NCBI RefSeq assembly: GCF_014356525.2
Contig: NC_052507.1
Coordinates: forward strand, 1,404,086-1,468,085
Direction: 5' to 3'
Origin: Nilaparvata lugens
Lineage: Eukaryota > Arthropoda > Insecta > Hemiptera > Delphacidae
Length of the DNA: 64,000 nt
A program made the position numbers and the translations under genes. Below the pieces are notes generated by a model. That model worked only from the letters and a program-made list of their open reading frames with translations. It made no database searches and was not told the origin of the DNA. The stretch's first letter is position 1, and each line of letters begins with the position of its first letter. Below, in pieces: positions 35,134 through 49,200 of this stretch.

Positions 35134-36370
35134 ATATTTCCATCCCTTTCCAGAAATATCCTCATCTCTCACTAGGAATATCTCCTTCTCTTACCTCAAA
35201 TATCCTAATCCCTTACTATAGTGAGGAGCACGTAATAATGGTAGTGTTTCATCAGCAATTGTATTGATATCCTTGTCTAACATTTATTTATTTATTTCAT
35301 ATGCAAATACAATTTAGGTAAAAACAACAGGCATTTGCCCAAAACTGTTTCAAACCTTAATTTGGAATACACCGTCTAAAGGTTATGCTACTTACGTAAC
35401 TTAAATGATAATTCGTACACAATTTTGAGTCCAAAATTAAAATTAGTAAAATGGCATTTAACAAAGCGCTATCCTCTTCTAGCCTCGTGAAGCTTCCAGA
35501 TCGTTTCTCAACAGATAGCTACCTCTTTCTGCTTTGCTCCGTTTGCCAGATTGTCTTCCAACAATGTAGAATTAATGATAAACTTACAAAATATTTCATC
35601 TAAATCATGAAATTATTGAGAAATATAATTTCTTGCTTAATAAAATATAATTAATTTATCTCAAACGAGAATGAACAGTTAATATTACATCAATAGATAT
35701 ATAGACTTAATACTCAACAAAATATCTCATCTCAATTATAAAAATTCCTTATGAAATGAATGGAGAATATAATTTCTTGCTTAATAAACAATAATTGATT
35801 ATTTCAAACTAGGATAAACAGTTAATATTACATCAATAAACCTGTATCAGCTACCGTCTTTGAAAGGCATTGACAAGACAGAGGATCGGCAACGTTGTTC
35901 TCCTATCTTCCTCCACTGCCATTATAACGTGGACTCCACTATAGGAATATCTCCTCCTCTCTCCATGAATATCCCCATCTCTTGCCAGGGATATTTCCTT
36001 CTCTTTCCCCAAATATCCTCATCTCTTACTAGGAATATTCCCTTCTCTCTCCAGGAATCTACCTATCCCGTAGTAGAATTATCTCCATCCCTCTCTCTAG
36101 AAATATTCTTTTCTCTCACCAGGAATATCCTCATCCCTCACTAGGAATATTCCCTTCTCTCTCCAGGAATCTCCCTATCCCAATCTCCAGGAATATCTCC
36201 ATCCCTCTCACTAGAAATCTTTCCTTTCTCTCCTTGAATATCACTATCTCTCACTTGGAATCTCCTTTTCTCTCGCCATGAATATCTCCGTCTCTTTTCC
36301 CAAATATTCCCTTCTCTCACCAGGAATACCGTCATCCCTTACTGGGAATATCCCCACCCCTACTGGGAAT
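35134..36370. repeat. CT-rich minisatellite of about 31 bp units, split by a MITE
   Basis: Units of the type AGGAATATC(T/C)CC(A/T)TCTCTC run at 35134-35216 and 35944-36370. A small patch recurs at 37832-37880. The intervening MITE is a later insertion. The open frames on both strands are shadows. Confidence 0.8.
35217..35943. mobile_element. MITE inserted in the CT-rich minisatellite
   Basis: Ends TATAGTGAGGAGCACGTAAT and ATAACGTGGACTCCACTATA. The interior is enlarged (about 730 bp, against about 330 bp for the simple copy at 47998-48330) by extra internal copies of the GAACAGTTAATATTACATCA block and an unrelated stretch near 35280-35460. Confidence 0.8.
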
Positions 36371-38110
36371 ATCCCTACAGGGATGCAATATCCCTTGTAG
36401 GGCGTAGAGCGTGCCTGAGGGCAGATCTGTGTACACTAGCGTGAATGAGCATGAACACCATATATGCTCATATTTATATGACACCCACGTATATGCTCTC
36501 TTCCGACTATTATACGGTAGTATGTTGTGTAGATGATGTTCGTGTTTAACGCTCATTATAAACGTACTTAATCTAAATATTTATTGATTGATTCTCTATC
36601 GAAATTGAATTTAGACTTCAATTTGACATTTTTTGTTGCAAATTTCATGTCGAATCTATTGTCTTCGGTTGTTAAATTTCTTTGAACACCCTGTCAATAA
36701 AGAATTGATACTTATTTATTCCTTATATTCTAATGATCCATACAATAAGTACATCATCAAAATGATAGGGAGAGGATAAATAAGGCAACCTTGTGCTATT
36801 CAAAGAAGATAGGATAACAGCGTTCACGATTGTCCGCCTTGCCACTGCCTCCTATACAGGATAGCTGATACCGGTATATCTAAATTAATACTAACTGTTC
36901 ATTCTTGTTAAAAATGAAGATTTCTATTTTAATCATCAGAAAAATGTATTCTTTAATGATTGAATAATACATTTTCATAATTTATAATGGATATTTTGTT
37001 GATCAATCATATTTCTACATTGTTAAAACTCGATCTGGCAAAGCTGTGAAGCTAGAAAAGGATAGCGCGAACCTCATCGTCACTATAATCGGACCATCTT
37101 TTTCTTGGACGTCCTCTAAGAAGCATAGAATTGTATAGAAATCTAACCACATTTTCTCCTGATGGGAAAACAATCTTGCGCCTCTCACTTCCACAAAACC
37201 ACTCGAGAACAGTTTTCAGTTTCACTGCTCGGGATTACAACTATCATCCCATTGCTCACGCGAGCAACACGAGATTTATGTGTGCGTGTCGGCTCAAAGA
37301 AAAGCCGGGAAACCCCATGTAGTGCAGAGGGAGAGGGGGTGAGTGTTTTCCAGCAGGGTATTGATAGGATGGAGAGGCAGGGAGGGTGTGATTGAGTCTG
37401 CTACGGCAGATATATGGCCATGCATATATTTATGTTCGGCAGGATGTGATATGTGTATCACCTTCACACTACACGTATATCAAATAAGACATTGAAGAGA
37501 TAAATATGTGGATATTTCCTAATTTAGTGATAAAAATGTAGATATTACTACTATGTTTGATTTTGAAGCATCTAAATTTCAATATGTTGCCAGGTCGGCT
37601 TTCAACAATGTAGAATTGATATTTAGTTAACAAAATATCAAATCTTGATTATAAAATCATTTTGAAATATAATTTCTTGCTCAATAAAATATTATTGATT
37701 ATTTTAAACAAGAATTAACAGTAAATATTACATCAATAAACCTGTATCAGCTACCGTCTTTGAAAGGCATTGACAAGATAACGTTGTCCTCCTATCTTTG
37801 TCCACTGCCATTATTGCGTGGACTTCACTATAGGAATATCTCCTTCTCTCTCTCCATGAATATCCTCATCTCTTGCCTCATCTCTCTCAACGTTGTTCTT
37901 CTATATCTCTCCACTGTCATTATAACATTGACCTTACTATAGCCGAAGACCAGACATACGCAACAAAAATAATTGATTATTTCAAACGAGAAAGAACAGT
38001 TGATACCTGTATCAGTTACCGTCTATAATAGGCATTGAGAAGACATTGAAGGATCGGCAACGTTGTTCTAATATCTCCACTGTCATTATAACGTGAACCT
38101 CTATATAGTA
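36371..38110. repeat. Partial MITE copies separated by unassigned sequence
   Basis: MITE pieces: about 36800-37090, 37590-37832 and 37890-38105, the last two ending at degenerate CACTATAG or CTATATAG ends. 37130-37400 is GC-balanced and open in two frames but has no recognisable domain or splice signals that I could pair. Confidence 0.6.
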
Positions 38111-39439
38111 ATTTTACATTTTTATCTCAAACACCGCAAATTTCCCGCCAGTTATCTAGTCACTTTAGATTGCTCGTTGAAGTTCTATAACGTGGACTAT
38201 AGTCGAAGTCCTGAACAGGAGAGCTTTATGAAAAACTGGAGGACGACCCTGAGCACTTATGATGCAATCTATATCGAGGATTTCTCTCGTCATGCAGTTT
38301 TTCACTGTCGATTTCAATTGGGAAGTGCTCCACCCACAGCGATGCAATTCCATCAGACATCAGGGCTCTCCGGCCTCTCCTGCTCTGCTCCCCTCCCTAT
38401 GATGTCGCAGGATCAGTCTCCCCTTGCTGATGACTCATGACGTCCCCAACCCCACTAAATATCTATATACAACATAGTTCTATGGTTACTGCCACCCTCA
38501 AGTCTTTTCCAAAAACATACCTCCACTTTCAACTATGGTTATGCCGTATTCTGTATAAGGGTGGGTATAAACTGTTCGACTGGAGAGCTTGTCGACAGTC
38601 AAAAATGTAAACAAAGATAAACTTGAGTGGAACGATAGGATCGTTCCACGTTTCCACTCTGTAAAAGCTTTACACTTCTCGGTTTAAGGTTATGTTAACA
38701 CTGTTTATTGCTTACATGCTTACAGTGCGTTCACATTTTATTTATTTATTATTATTTGAACTCACTTCAAGTTACAAATCAAAGGTAGGCTAACTGATTT
38801 AAAACTTAACATACTTATATGAAAATAATTTAAAACAATATATATTTATACGTTACGTAGAGCTAGCTAAAAGAAAAGTTTGAATCATTTTCACATTTAT
38901 TTGTATTAATGTATAAAATAAATTATGTAGAAGATTATTTAGATAGGCTGTATTTATTGTAGCTACAATAATAAAGTAGATTCTTTGTTAGTAGTACAGC
39001 AACTTAAAATAATTTATTATGAATTAAAAATGTAGGCCCATTATGGAAACTAATCACTAACCTAATCACCGGTTTCACTTTGTTAAAACATTATTATCTA
39101 GTACATTCTTATCAGTAATAATTGCATTGCTTATCTTGTTATAAACTTCACAAATTTCAATTAGATGTACTTTGTGTAATTTTTGAAATGCAATAATGCA
39201 CTTCAAAACGCTGTTTTTAGCCTTATCTTTGGCGTAATTTTATAGGCAATGTTACCGGTATTTGGAAACATTGCATTATTAAAAAAAACTGGAAGAATAG
39301 GTAGAATGAAAGAAATCGGGTAATAGCAATATTCTATTTTTACTAAAATGATTATTACAGACAGATGATTTGTTACAATGTTATTTTTCTCATATTTGTT
39401 TGATAAATTTTATATTAATAATCTCTAATTAACGTTAGT
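38111..39439. other. Unassigned, mostly AT-rich sequence
   Basis: The open frame 38093-38440 begins inside a MITE end and continues into unrelated DNA, so I do not call a gene. Confidence 0.45.
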
Positions 39440-39575
39440 TGCACAGAAGCCGGCTAAATTTTAACCGTGATTAATTTCACGAGAACCAATCAGAAAAGGC
39501 ATTTTTTATAAGACGGTTTGTCTGATAGGCTCTCCTGGAATTAATCACGATTAAAATTTAACCGGCTTTTGGCAC
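39440..39575. mobile_element. Small MITE of about 135 bp
   Basis: Left TTGCACAGAAGCCGGCTAAA is matched inverted by TTTAACCGGCTTTTGGCAC. Arms of roughly 55 bp include (A)CCGTGATTAATT. TTAG occurs at both flanks. Confidence 0.75.
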
Positions 39576-39869
39576 TTAGTCATGATTTAACAATGAAACA
39601 GACAATCCTTTTTCATGTATTGTTGTGATTGAATGGAATTCAGTTTACTCAGTGGATAAGTTATTATTTAAAGGTATTTTATTTGTATTAATTCAACATT
39701 GTGTTTGTAAAAGCTCTTGATTTAATAAAAGCATTATTATTGTTATTAAATGGTTATTTTTTATCACGGCTAAGTATTAGCTAAAATCTGGTTGATTATT
39801 ATGTGTAGGTATTACCTATACCAGACTTGTAATAATCTATACCTTTTTAAATTTCAGAAAGTATCAATT

Positions 39870-39969
39870 NNNNNNNNNNNNNNNNNNNNNNNNNNNNNNN
39901 NNNNNNNNNNNNNNNNNNNNNNNNNNNNNNNNNNNNNNNNNNNNNNNNNNNNNNNNNNNNNNNNNNNNN
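39870..39969. other. Assembly gap (100 N)
   Basis: Exactly 100 unknown bases, a conventional scaffold spacer, so the true gap length is unknown. It could hide the last NOP53 exon. Confidence 0.99.
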
Positions 39970-40389
39970 AGTATCTAGTCTTAAGATTCATGAATTATCA
40001 AAATAATAAAGATAATAATTTATGAAAACCTTTGATTTGATGTCTCCTATAAGCCTCCTAGTTCTGCAATCACTGTTTTCTGGTACAGTAGCACCTTGGT
40101 TCTTTCTCCCACATGTCTATTCTCTCACATGTTTGTATTCTGATTTCTTGTTCGCGCACTTAAAGAAGTTTAAGTTTTAGTAAGAAGTTTAAATTTTTCA
40201 AGGTTTTAAATAGAGTTCGATTGATAATATTATTTATTTTATTGATTTGAAAAAAATGATCAGAAGAATTAGTAGCCTACCTTTGGTTGTCTTCTTACAC
40301 AATTAATGAAACCTGTCATTTTCCACAATAAAACTTCTGCTTTTTTATCAAAAGTTACGTCCATGATTATTTAATTTTTATTTTTAAAG

Positions 40390-40615
40390 TATGCAATATA
40401 TAATTATCATTTCGGGCCCTAACCCGGGCCCCCTAGACCGGGTAATTTAATTTTTTCAGAAAACCTATATTAGCCTACATATTATCCGGCCCTAGCCCGG
40501 GCCCCCCCGCGCCACGGGGGCAGCGGGGATGTACGTTACGCCACTGTTTTTAGGCAGTCGGGACCGACGGCTTGACGTGTTCCTCCGAAACACGCGGGTA
40601 ATAAATAATAATAAA
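40390..40615. repeat. GC-rich repeat scrap with AATAAATAATAATAAA tail
   Basis: CGGGCCCTAACCCGGGCCCC is nearly repeated at 40489-40508. The following CAGTCGGGACCGACGGC segment and AT-rich tail look like a LINE or retroposon end. It lies just 3' of NOP53 exon 6. Confidence 0.4.
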
Positions 40616-40649
40616 GTGGAATTTGAGAGTAATAGATAGAATAACTGAC

Positions 40650-40918
40650 CTTCCAGTCCTAATACGTGGCTCAATGATGTTTCGTCTCTGCAAACTGACA
40701 CTCCTATCAGCCAGCAAGCAGCCTTTGGGGCCAACTTGCGCAGATTCGAATTTTTCAACTGAATTCTCGGCTTCACTTCGACCAGCGGCTCCCTGAACTT
40801 GATAGAGCCCAACACTTTTGTCTTCAAAAGTTTCGTTTCCTTCTTTTTCAGCCGTTTCTCCTTTGCTACGGCGCTCTTCGCTTCTTCATCGGCTATCTCT
40901 TCCTCCAAAAATCTCAGT
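40650..40918 (-). pseudogene. NOP53: NOP53 exon 6, frameshifted by one base
   Basis: Acceptor TTTTGCATTTCAG, donor GTCAGT. The first part encodes RLRFLEEEIADEEAKS to LRKLAPK. The conserved continuation with SLQRRNIIEPR lies in the next frame. The shift falls at about 40721-40728 (GCCTTTGGGG on the plus strand), where one base seems lost. With one more base the exon length fits the phase-2 ends. Sequencing indel is more likely than gene death because all other exons are intact. Confidence 0.85.
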
Positions 40919-43900
40919 CTGAAATGCAAAAATGGATTTCACAAATTAGAATCAGGAATCTAATGTAATCAAACATTAGGAATAGAATTCAAATTCAAAT
41001 GATCTTTATTCACAAAAAAAAGTAATACAGCAGCAGAAACATTATATAAATAGTGAATATTCCCCACAAAGACAACAAGTCTGGGTGTGGGGAATGAGCA
41101 CCGTCAACTGCATTATAACAACCTAGAATGTATCAATTTTTTATCAAATTAGTAATAGAATTTATCAAAAGTGATAGTAGTTCATGGGAAGTACATTTTA
41201 AAGTTGAAGCGATTGTTTACTGCATGTATCAGAGGTCAATATTGTATCAATAATGATCTAATAGATAAAAACTCTGAAATAACCTATCAAAATACAACCT
41301 TTAGAGCCGGTTTCCGAGCTCGGGATTTGACTAAGTTCTAGACTTTAAACAGCTGGAGTCAGAAAATTGGCTTCCCGAAACGGGGCGTAGTCGTAGTCAT
41401 TGTCACAGTCACGTTTAAATTAAATTTCAAAAAACTAGAAAATTAAACACAAAATAAAATGAAGAGAGAATAGTGTAAAGTTTCAGCTATTTTGAATTAT
41501 TTAAAAATGTTTAATTTCGTCAAGGAAAAACGTTTTCAATTATATAAATGAGAAAATAAAAACTGCGACTACGCCCCGTTTTGGAAATCTAATTTTCTGA
41601 CTCCAGCTGTTTAAAGTCTAGAACTTAACTAAATCCAGGGCTCGGAAACCGGCCTTATTGATTCATACAATATACTCTGTCCAAACAGACATGAGCTCTG
41701 AACGATTAGGCCGACCTTCCTACTACTCACACACACAAGCGCAGTCTCCTTGTGTGTGTGAGTAAAGGTACGGTCTGCCTATCTGTATACTACGTAGTAT
41801 ACATAGTATATATCAATGGCGCAGGTAGGCCGGGCGTGTGTGCCTGCGCGTGGTGGAGCGAGGGTCAGCTTAATCTTTCAGGGTTCATGGCAGATTGGAG
41901 ACTATAAGTACATCATCGAAATGATAGGGAGAGAAAAAACAAGGTAACCTTGTGATATTCCTCTCTCAAATTTAGATAAGGTTACACATAGTCCGAAATA
42001 AGTTAAGTCTTGTAGTTGTTCACTTCACAAAATGTTCAGTCCTTAATTGAGGCGGTATACGGAAAAAGGGCACATAGAGCAAAATTGTGTTTTGAGAAAA
42101 ACGCATAAGTTTTTGGTTTGGATGGATCAAGGTATTTTATGATTGAATTAAACATTCTGTTAGTACCAAATTTAATATAATAAAATAAATTCAATATATG
42201 TATTGATCTCATGTTGATTAAGAATGATACATGATTATATTTCTAATTTATTCCAAAGACAAATTTATTCTGTACAAATTTGGGTTTGATAAACTAGAAA
42301 ACACATGTTATTCAATGCTAAATGCTATATTTCTCTTAAATTTAAGTTGTATACATATAAAAAAGTTTTCGATCATTCTATTAAAATAGGGGTAGGGCAT
42401 CACCTATTTTTTGAAAGAGTGGGAGAGAACCGGAACTTCTTGAAGTGGATCAAGCAAAGAAGAGCCCAGCTGATTGGCCACATCATCAGACATGACACTC
42501 TACTGACAAGGATAATGAAGGGAATGGTTGAGGGAAGGAATATGAGAGGAAGACCTAGGCTGGAGTATATGAAACAATTGCTACGGGATATGAGATGTGG
42601 ATCATACTACGAGCTGAAGCGGAAAGCGGACGACAGAAAAGCATGGAGAGCTGCTGCCAACCAGCCCTACGGCTGTTAACCCAAGAGAGAGAGGGGTAGG
42701 GCATCACTTGTGGTTGAATGTCAGGAACAGGACAATTCAAGAATTTGAATGGTTTGAAATTTACAGAATTGAAGTTTTCAGAGCACAGCAAAGAACCATT
42801 TTGTTTTATCTTTATAATAATCTTATAATATGATAGAGAACTAATTTGACTTTGATGAGGGTTTGGACAGAAACATAGGAAGAAATAGTCTCACTGACCA
42901 CCAATCCCTCATTGACACAGCTGTTTATAAACAGTTGTACCAACATCAGTTTTCAAGAATTTTGTTTGAGATTTTCAGGTTATATGCAGAACAAGATGGC
43001 CTATCTAATAAAGCAATCTCCGGAAAAAGGGCACATAGAACTATATAGTTCTATGTGCCCTTTTCCCGTATACCGCCTCAATTCTTTGTCACAAAGTAGA
43101 TTTTGAAATTTAGATGCTTCAAAACCAAACATAGAAGAAATATTTCACATTATTATCACTTAAATAGGAAATATTCACATATTAAAGAAATAATTTTAGG
43201 AATAGAATGTATCATAAGTACTGGTAATTCATGGGTGGTAGATTTGAAAGTTGAAGCTATTTTTTACTGCATGTATCAGAGGTTAATCAATATTGTGTCA
43301 ATAATGATCTAATAGATGAAACCTCTGAAATAACCTCTCAAAATACAGGGAGTTTCAAAACGTTCTTCGGGGTTACAAAAATTGATTACAAAAAAACTAT
43401 TCCACTCAAATGAAACAAGTACTGTACGAAATGGTAGTGTATGGGCCGTTCTTTTTTTGCAGAAACGACAGTAAACGGCATGACGTAACTGGACATGTTG
43501 CAATTATCGCTTATACCTGTGCCGAGCACTCCTTTTAATTCAGGCCTTTTCCCAAGTTATAATAGTAAATTTAATACGCAATAGACTAGAGCCATTATTG
43601 TAAGTGAGTTAGCGAAATAATTATTTTCTCTCTCTATTATGAACGGCCATGACTTCGAGTTTCCCATGATAGATATTTAAAAATTGTGGCTCCGAGTCGT
43701 CGAGGAATGTAGATTATGGAATTATCTCTAAAACTTAGCCTTCCTGTCGCGACATAAAGTGCGATAAGCTGGAAAACAGCAAGCATTGAAATTATAACAA
43801 ACTACCGATTTTGCAGTTACTATTTGGTCCAAAGGTTCTAGAAGCCACGCGACGATTGGTCAAATTGATTCCCTTCGCCCAATAGGAGACCTGTTTCTAA

Positions 43901-46170
43901 ATACAGTAGTGGGGGGATTCCCCAACCGCGAGACCAGATTACGTTTCGGAGGACACTTTGCTAGGAGCACTACGAGAGTAAAGATGTAGTCATTATGTTT
44001 CGCCCTTTTTGGGCAAGTTTATAAGTTTATTTTATTAGTTAATGTAGGAGCTAGTTTTATTTTTATTAATGTTTAAATTTTCTAGTAGTGCCATGTCCTG
44101 AAAGGTTTAATTGTGTTTCTTCATCATGTACGAATAATTGTTTCAAATAAAGGTACGTAAAATAGGTTAAAATATAATTTAGGGAAATTAATTAATTGAA
44201 ACTTCAATCAAAAGATTTTATCAACAAAGCCTGTTATTTTTCAAGTTAATAATATTGATTGAGAATAATCCTTTTGATTTTATAGTGATGGAAGATACTT
44301 ATAATTTTTTCTAAAGAAGTATAGAAAGTTTTCAGTTACGTTACATTTGAGTTATTGTTTCTGGAGATATTATCGTAGAGTATTGCTGAAAGTCAGGAAG
44401 ATAGCCTTTAAATTGGAATGAAATTTTTAAGATTATGTTCATATTGAGTTTATGACATTTTATAAATTTATATTTTTCAGACTCTGTTTTCTTATGTCAT
44501 TAAGGCTTTCGAATGATTTAGTAAATTTTTATGATAGAAATCTTAATAGACGAAGAAGAAAGTTTTTCTTTTCCATGAAATTAATATTAATAAACGTTGG
44601 CTAGCGCACAAGTTTCCAACAATACTAGTCGAGCTACTATATGAAAAATTATATTTGATTTTGCAAACCAAACGAAAAATATCATATAAGTTAGCATCAT
44701 TTCAATCTGAATTATTCCTTTCCTAAGAGTATTATATCAATTTATATAAAAGTTAACATCATAATTAATGAAGTATTCATTTTCTAAAAGCATTATATTA
44801 ATTTATTACGGGTATTTTCATAAATGTTGCATTGTATATTAATGACACTCTGGCAAGTAAATCCATTTTAATTCAATTTTGAGAATGAAATCAGAACGTC
44901 AGGATAAAATCTAAATTAAATAATTGAATAAACTCCTGTTTTAGCTTTTGATGAATTGTAGGAAGAGTTAGAAATTAATGCTGTAATACATTTATTTACA
45001 GCGGTTCATGTGTGTCCCCAAACCAACTTCTTGTACTACCACCCCTTTGGTTCCGCAACTTTATGTAACACCGCTTCAAGACACCCGTTCAGACGACAGG
45101 TCTAGGGACGTAAGAGGACGTCGCCGTCAAGCCAAATTCAACCGGTAAAAGTTCACCGCCAAAAACAAGGTACTGTAACCCCGACGATAAAGCAACGTAC
45201 AGACCAACGAAAGTGCAGTGTAGTGAAACAAAGGTTCATTCGAGAATGTCAATCAAAAGTGGGGATTCAAAATTATTATGAAATGGGTTATATGGGTTAC
45301 TATCGACGAAACTTGGGTTCAACGGGCTTTTCTTTCTTGAGTAATTTTATGTTGAATTTAACTTGTTATTTGATGACTAATATTGTTTGGTTTTGTGACG
45401 TATTGCTATCTAAAAGGGGATAGGAATGCGCCCCCGAATCAGATGAAGAATGTCAACAAAGTAACATGAAATTGTTGTTTCTGTTGTTCGATTTTAGTTG
45501 CCAATGTTTATTGAAGCTGTTTGTATTTTTCAATTATTTCAAATTGTAGTGTTATTCTATAGTATAAACCTATTAAATCAGGCATGGCAAGATTAATTGA
45601 AGTTTTCTTGACTCTAGCCCGTTCACCTGCATGAATTAGGTATAGACTCAGGTATTTTCTAGAAGTGTCGGCCTATTTCTAAATTCTAAATTTTATTCAA
45701 ATTATCTTCTTTATCATCTTTTAAAAAGTGCAGGCATATACCTTATCGCTTAATTATCGCCTTAATTGTCGCTTATGCCTCAGCTATTAAATGACTTTAT
45801 TTTCCAGCAAGACGGTTGTCCTGCCCATTTTCATAACGACGTTCAACGTGACCTCAACTCAACACGCTGGATAGAACACGCGTCTGAGGAAGACCTACAA
45901 CTTTTGCTGTGGCCACCAAGATCACCAGACCTCACGCCATGTGACTTCTTTCTCTGAGGCTATGTGAAAGACAAGTTCAATTTGTTTAGAATTGATGTTC
46001 AATTTGTTATATGACAGTCCTTAAGATACATAGTTTTTACTTTCCTTGCCCTATTACCATAGGTAAGGAAAGTATTGCTTTCCGAAAAAATTAAGGTACC
46101 CCAATTTCTAAATTTCTATATGTTTGAAGGTCCCCTGAGTCCAAAAAAACAAGTTTTTGGGTATTGGTCG

Positions 46171-46268
<98 letters not shown>

Positions 46269-49200
46269 AGTGTATGTGCGTCTGTGTACACGATATCTCA
46301 TCTCCCAAATTAACGGAATGACTTGAATTTTGGAACTCAAGGTCCTTTCACTATAAGGATCCGACACGAACAATTTCGATCAAATGCAATTCAAGATTGC
46401 GGCTAAAATGGCGAAAATGTTGTCAAAAACAGGGTTTTTTTGTGATTTTCTCGGAAACGGCTCCAACGATTTTGATCAAATTCATACCTAAAATAGTCAT
46501 CGATAAACTCTATCAACTGCCACAAGTCCCATATCTGTAAAAATTTCAGGAGCTCCGCCCCATCAATGCAGATAGAATCCCAATTATTAGACATCAGATA
46601 CAATTGAAACAAAAAAAATCAAGTGGAGTAGATGGAAAATTGAAAATAAGCTTTAAATTCGAGAAAATGTGATTATTCAATTGCAAATTATTGTTGATTC
46701 TATTAAATCATTCACTATGAAGAGATAGCAGACCTCATATGTGTCTCCAGCGTTATTACCCTGTCACCAGCTGGCTCAAATCACTGAATAGTAGACTTGA
46801 GATGCGCGGGAACACTAGCGTCAGGTGATCAATTTTCATAACGGCAAGGAAAGTTGTGTGAATGCGCCACACCAGATTTTTGAGTTTTATGTGAGAAACC
46901 AAAAAATTGTATTTTTAAACCAACCCCACCCCCTTAGCACAGTGGGTAGGGGTGGGGACTTTTGATATGTTTACCTCCTCACTACCCTAAACAGAACTGC
47001 GGGGTCGAAAATTGTCTTCCCAACTTTTCCCTCTATAACCTTTCCTTGACTGGACTACAAGCCTGAAAGTATCTAATGAAAAATGCAGGTAAACGAAGCC
47101 AGCCTGCTTGCTGGTCTTATTTCTTGATAATTTAGCAGGAGGTCTAGGTTGAACGGATAAGGCGAATAGGGAGGAATTGTCGTTATAAAGCAGATGGTTA
47201 TCGAAAATCATATATACCGGTATCTCTTCGACAGTGAGAGAGAGAGTGTGAGCAGGACAGACAATGGGACTGGCAGTGATGACGTCACTACGTGAACAGT
47301 GTACTTGTGTAAGGGAGCCATGTATCACTCCTATTTGACCGCTGGGCGCAACTTGTCTATGTCTCATCAAGAATCTTACCTATACAGATCCGCCATCTTC
47401 TTCTTCTCCACTTTCCGTTCTCTTTTCTCAACCTCCTCTTTCCTGATTTGCTTTGCTCGCTTCTTCTTCTTGAGTGTTTTTATTTTGAGTTTAGCGGGAG
47501 GATTGACGGCTTTGTACTGCAACCCATCATCCACTTCAGGCTCTTTGTTTTTCGCTTCCTCCAGACCCGACGACATTTCAGCTATCCAATCGGCCTGTTT
47601 CAACAAAAAAGCGAAACATCTGTTTATATTCTAGTGATATTTTTCTATGGTGAAGTCGTCGTTATAATGACAGTGGAAACAAATCCTTATTGGGGAGCGG
47701 TTTGACTAAGTGATCGCTTAAAATTTGAAACATAAACGACCTTTACCATGGGAAATCTTCTCATGCTATATTTTCTCCATGGCTGCATGTTCTATAGTGA
47801 GGTCCACGTTATAATGGCACTGTAGGAAGATAGGAGAACAACGTTGTCGATCCTCCGTTTTGTCAATGCCTTCTACAGACGGTAGCTGATACAGGTTCAT
47901 TGATGTTATATTGACTGTTCATTCTCGTTTAAAATAATAAATCATATTTTAATAAGCAAGAAATTTCACTTTTCAAAATATTTTGAAATCCCTCTATAGT
48001 GAGGTCCACGTTATAATGGCAGTAGAGAGAGATTGGAGAACAACGTTGCCGATCCTCTGTCTTCTATACACAGTAGCTGATACAGGTTTATTGATGTAAT
48101 ATTAACTGTTCTCGTTTAGAATAATCAATTATATTTTTCAATAATTTCATAATGAATTTTCATAATTAAGCTGAAATATTTCAATTATTAATTCTACATT
48201 GTTAAAAGACGATCTGGCCACAGAGCAAAGCGAGAAAGAGATAGCGCTATCCACTTTGTTGAATGATAGACAAGGATAGCAATACCATTGCTAATCAAAC
48301 ACTGCCATTATAACGTGGACCTCACTTTAGTAGAGTAGAGTCGTGCCGTTGGCATTTTAGTTTGAGAAGTATTGTTATTTATGAAAAAGTATTAATTTAT
48401 TAAAATGTATTAAAACATATTAATTTATTGAAGTGTTATTCCTATTATATTAAGCGAGCAATTTCTGTATTTATATATCTGGTTATTTATGTTTAACGGA
48501 TCTCGAAAACAGCTCTAACGATTTTCACGAAATTTGGAACATAGTAGGTTTATGATATAGATTCGATTGCACTAGGTCTCATCCTTGAGAAAACTCGCTG
48601 CACGATATTAAAAGGATAATTTATCCTTGGCTGAAACAGCTGTGGATAGTAAAAAAGTGAGAATGTGAAAAATCGAAACATCCCCGGAATTCATAAGATG
48701 ACGTATAGCCAGCTGTGAAATATAAACACGATCGTTTTGGAGAATTGTGTTCTGTTTATCAATAAATAAAAATAAGGAGCGAAGCTCGGTGCCCGATATT
48801 AAGTGTTAATGTACCAAAAAGTTTTGACATTTTAAGGTCAGTTCTGTTCACTAGACAACACACTTTACTCAATTGTAGTCAATTTACTCAATTCACTTTA
48901 CTCAAAAACACTTTACTCAATTCTCAATAGTAGTGAAAACAGTTACTCGACCAAATAAGTTGACCAAGTTAGCTCGGTAGAGTTAGTATGCTAGTTACAC
49001 GAACACTTAGACGGGCTACACACTGGTGTCGCAAGACACGTGTCGTGTCTTATCAAGTTTCATGAGACATGCATGTCTTTTGCATGTCTCTGTCGCTTGT
49101 CGCATGTCTCGTGTTTTTCGGTTGTTACAAAGCTGTATTACAGACTGAGCATGAGCAGTGACAAAGAGTGCTCAGTGCTGGCAGTAGACAGTGGCTAGAG

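Noticed and set aside
37131..37395. GC-balanced region open in two frames
   Set aside because: No recognisable protein family and no paired splice sites.
38093..38440. 115-codon plus open frame
   Set aside because: Begins inside a MITE end and runs into unrelated DNA; no domain.
42305..42403. N-terminal part of the 124-codon frame ending at 42679
   Set aside because: The target duplication shows that the LINE insertion starts at 42404; the upstream codons are host DNA fused by chance.
43850..44160. Possible LTR or non-coding exon with AATAAAGG
   Set aside because: No paired copy, primer-binding site or splice partner.
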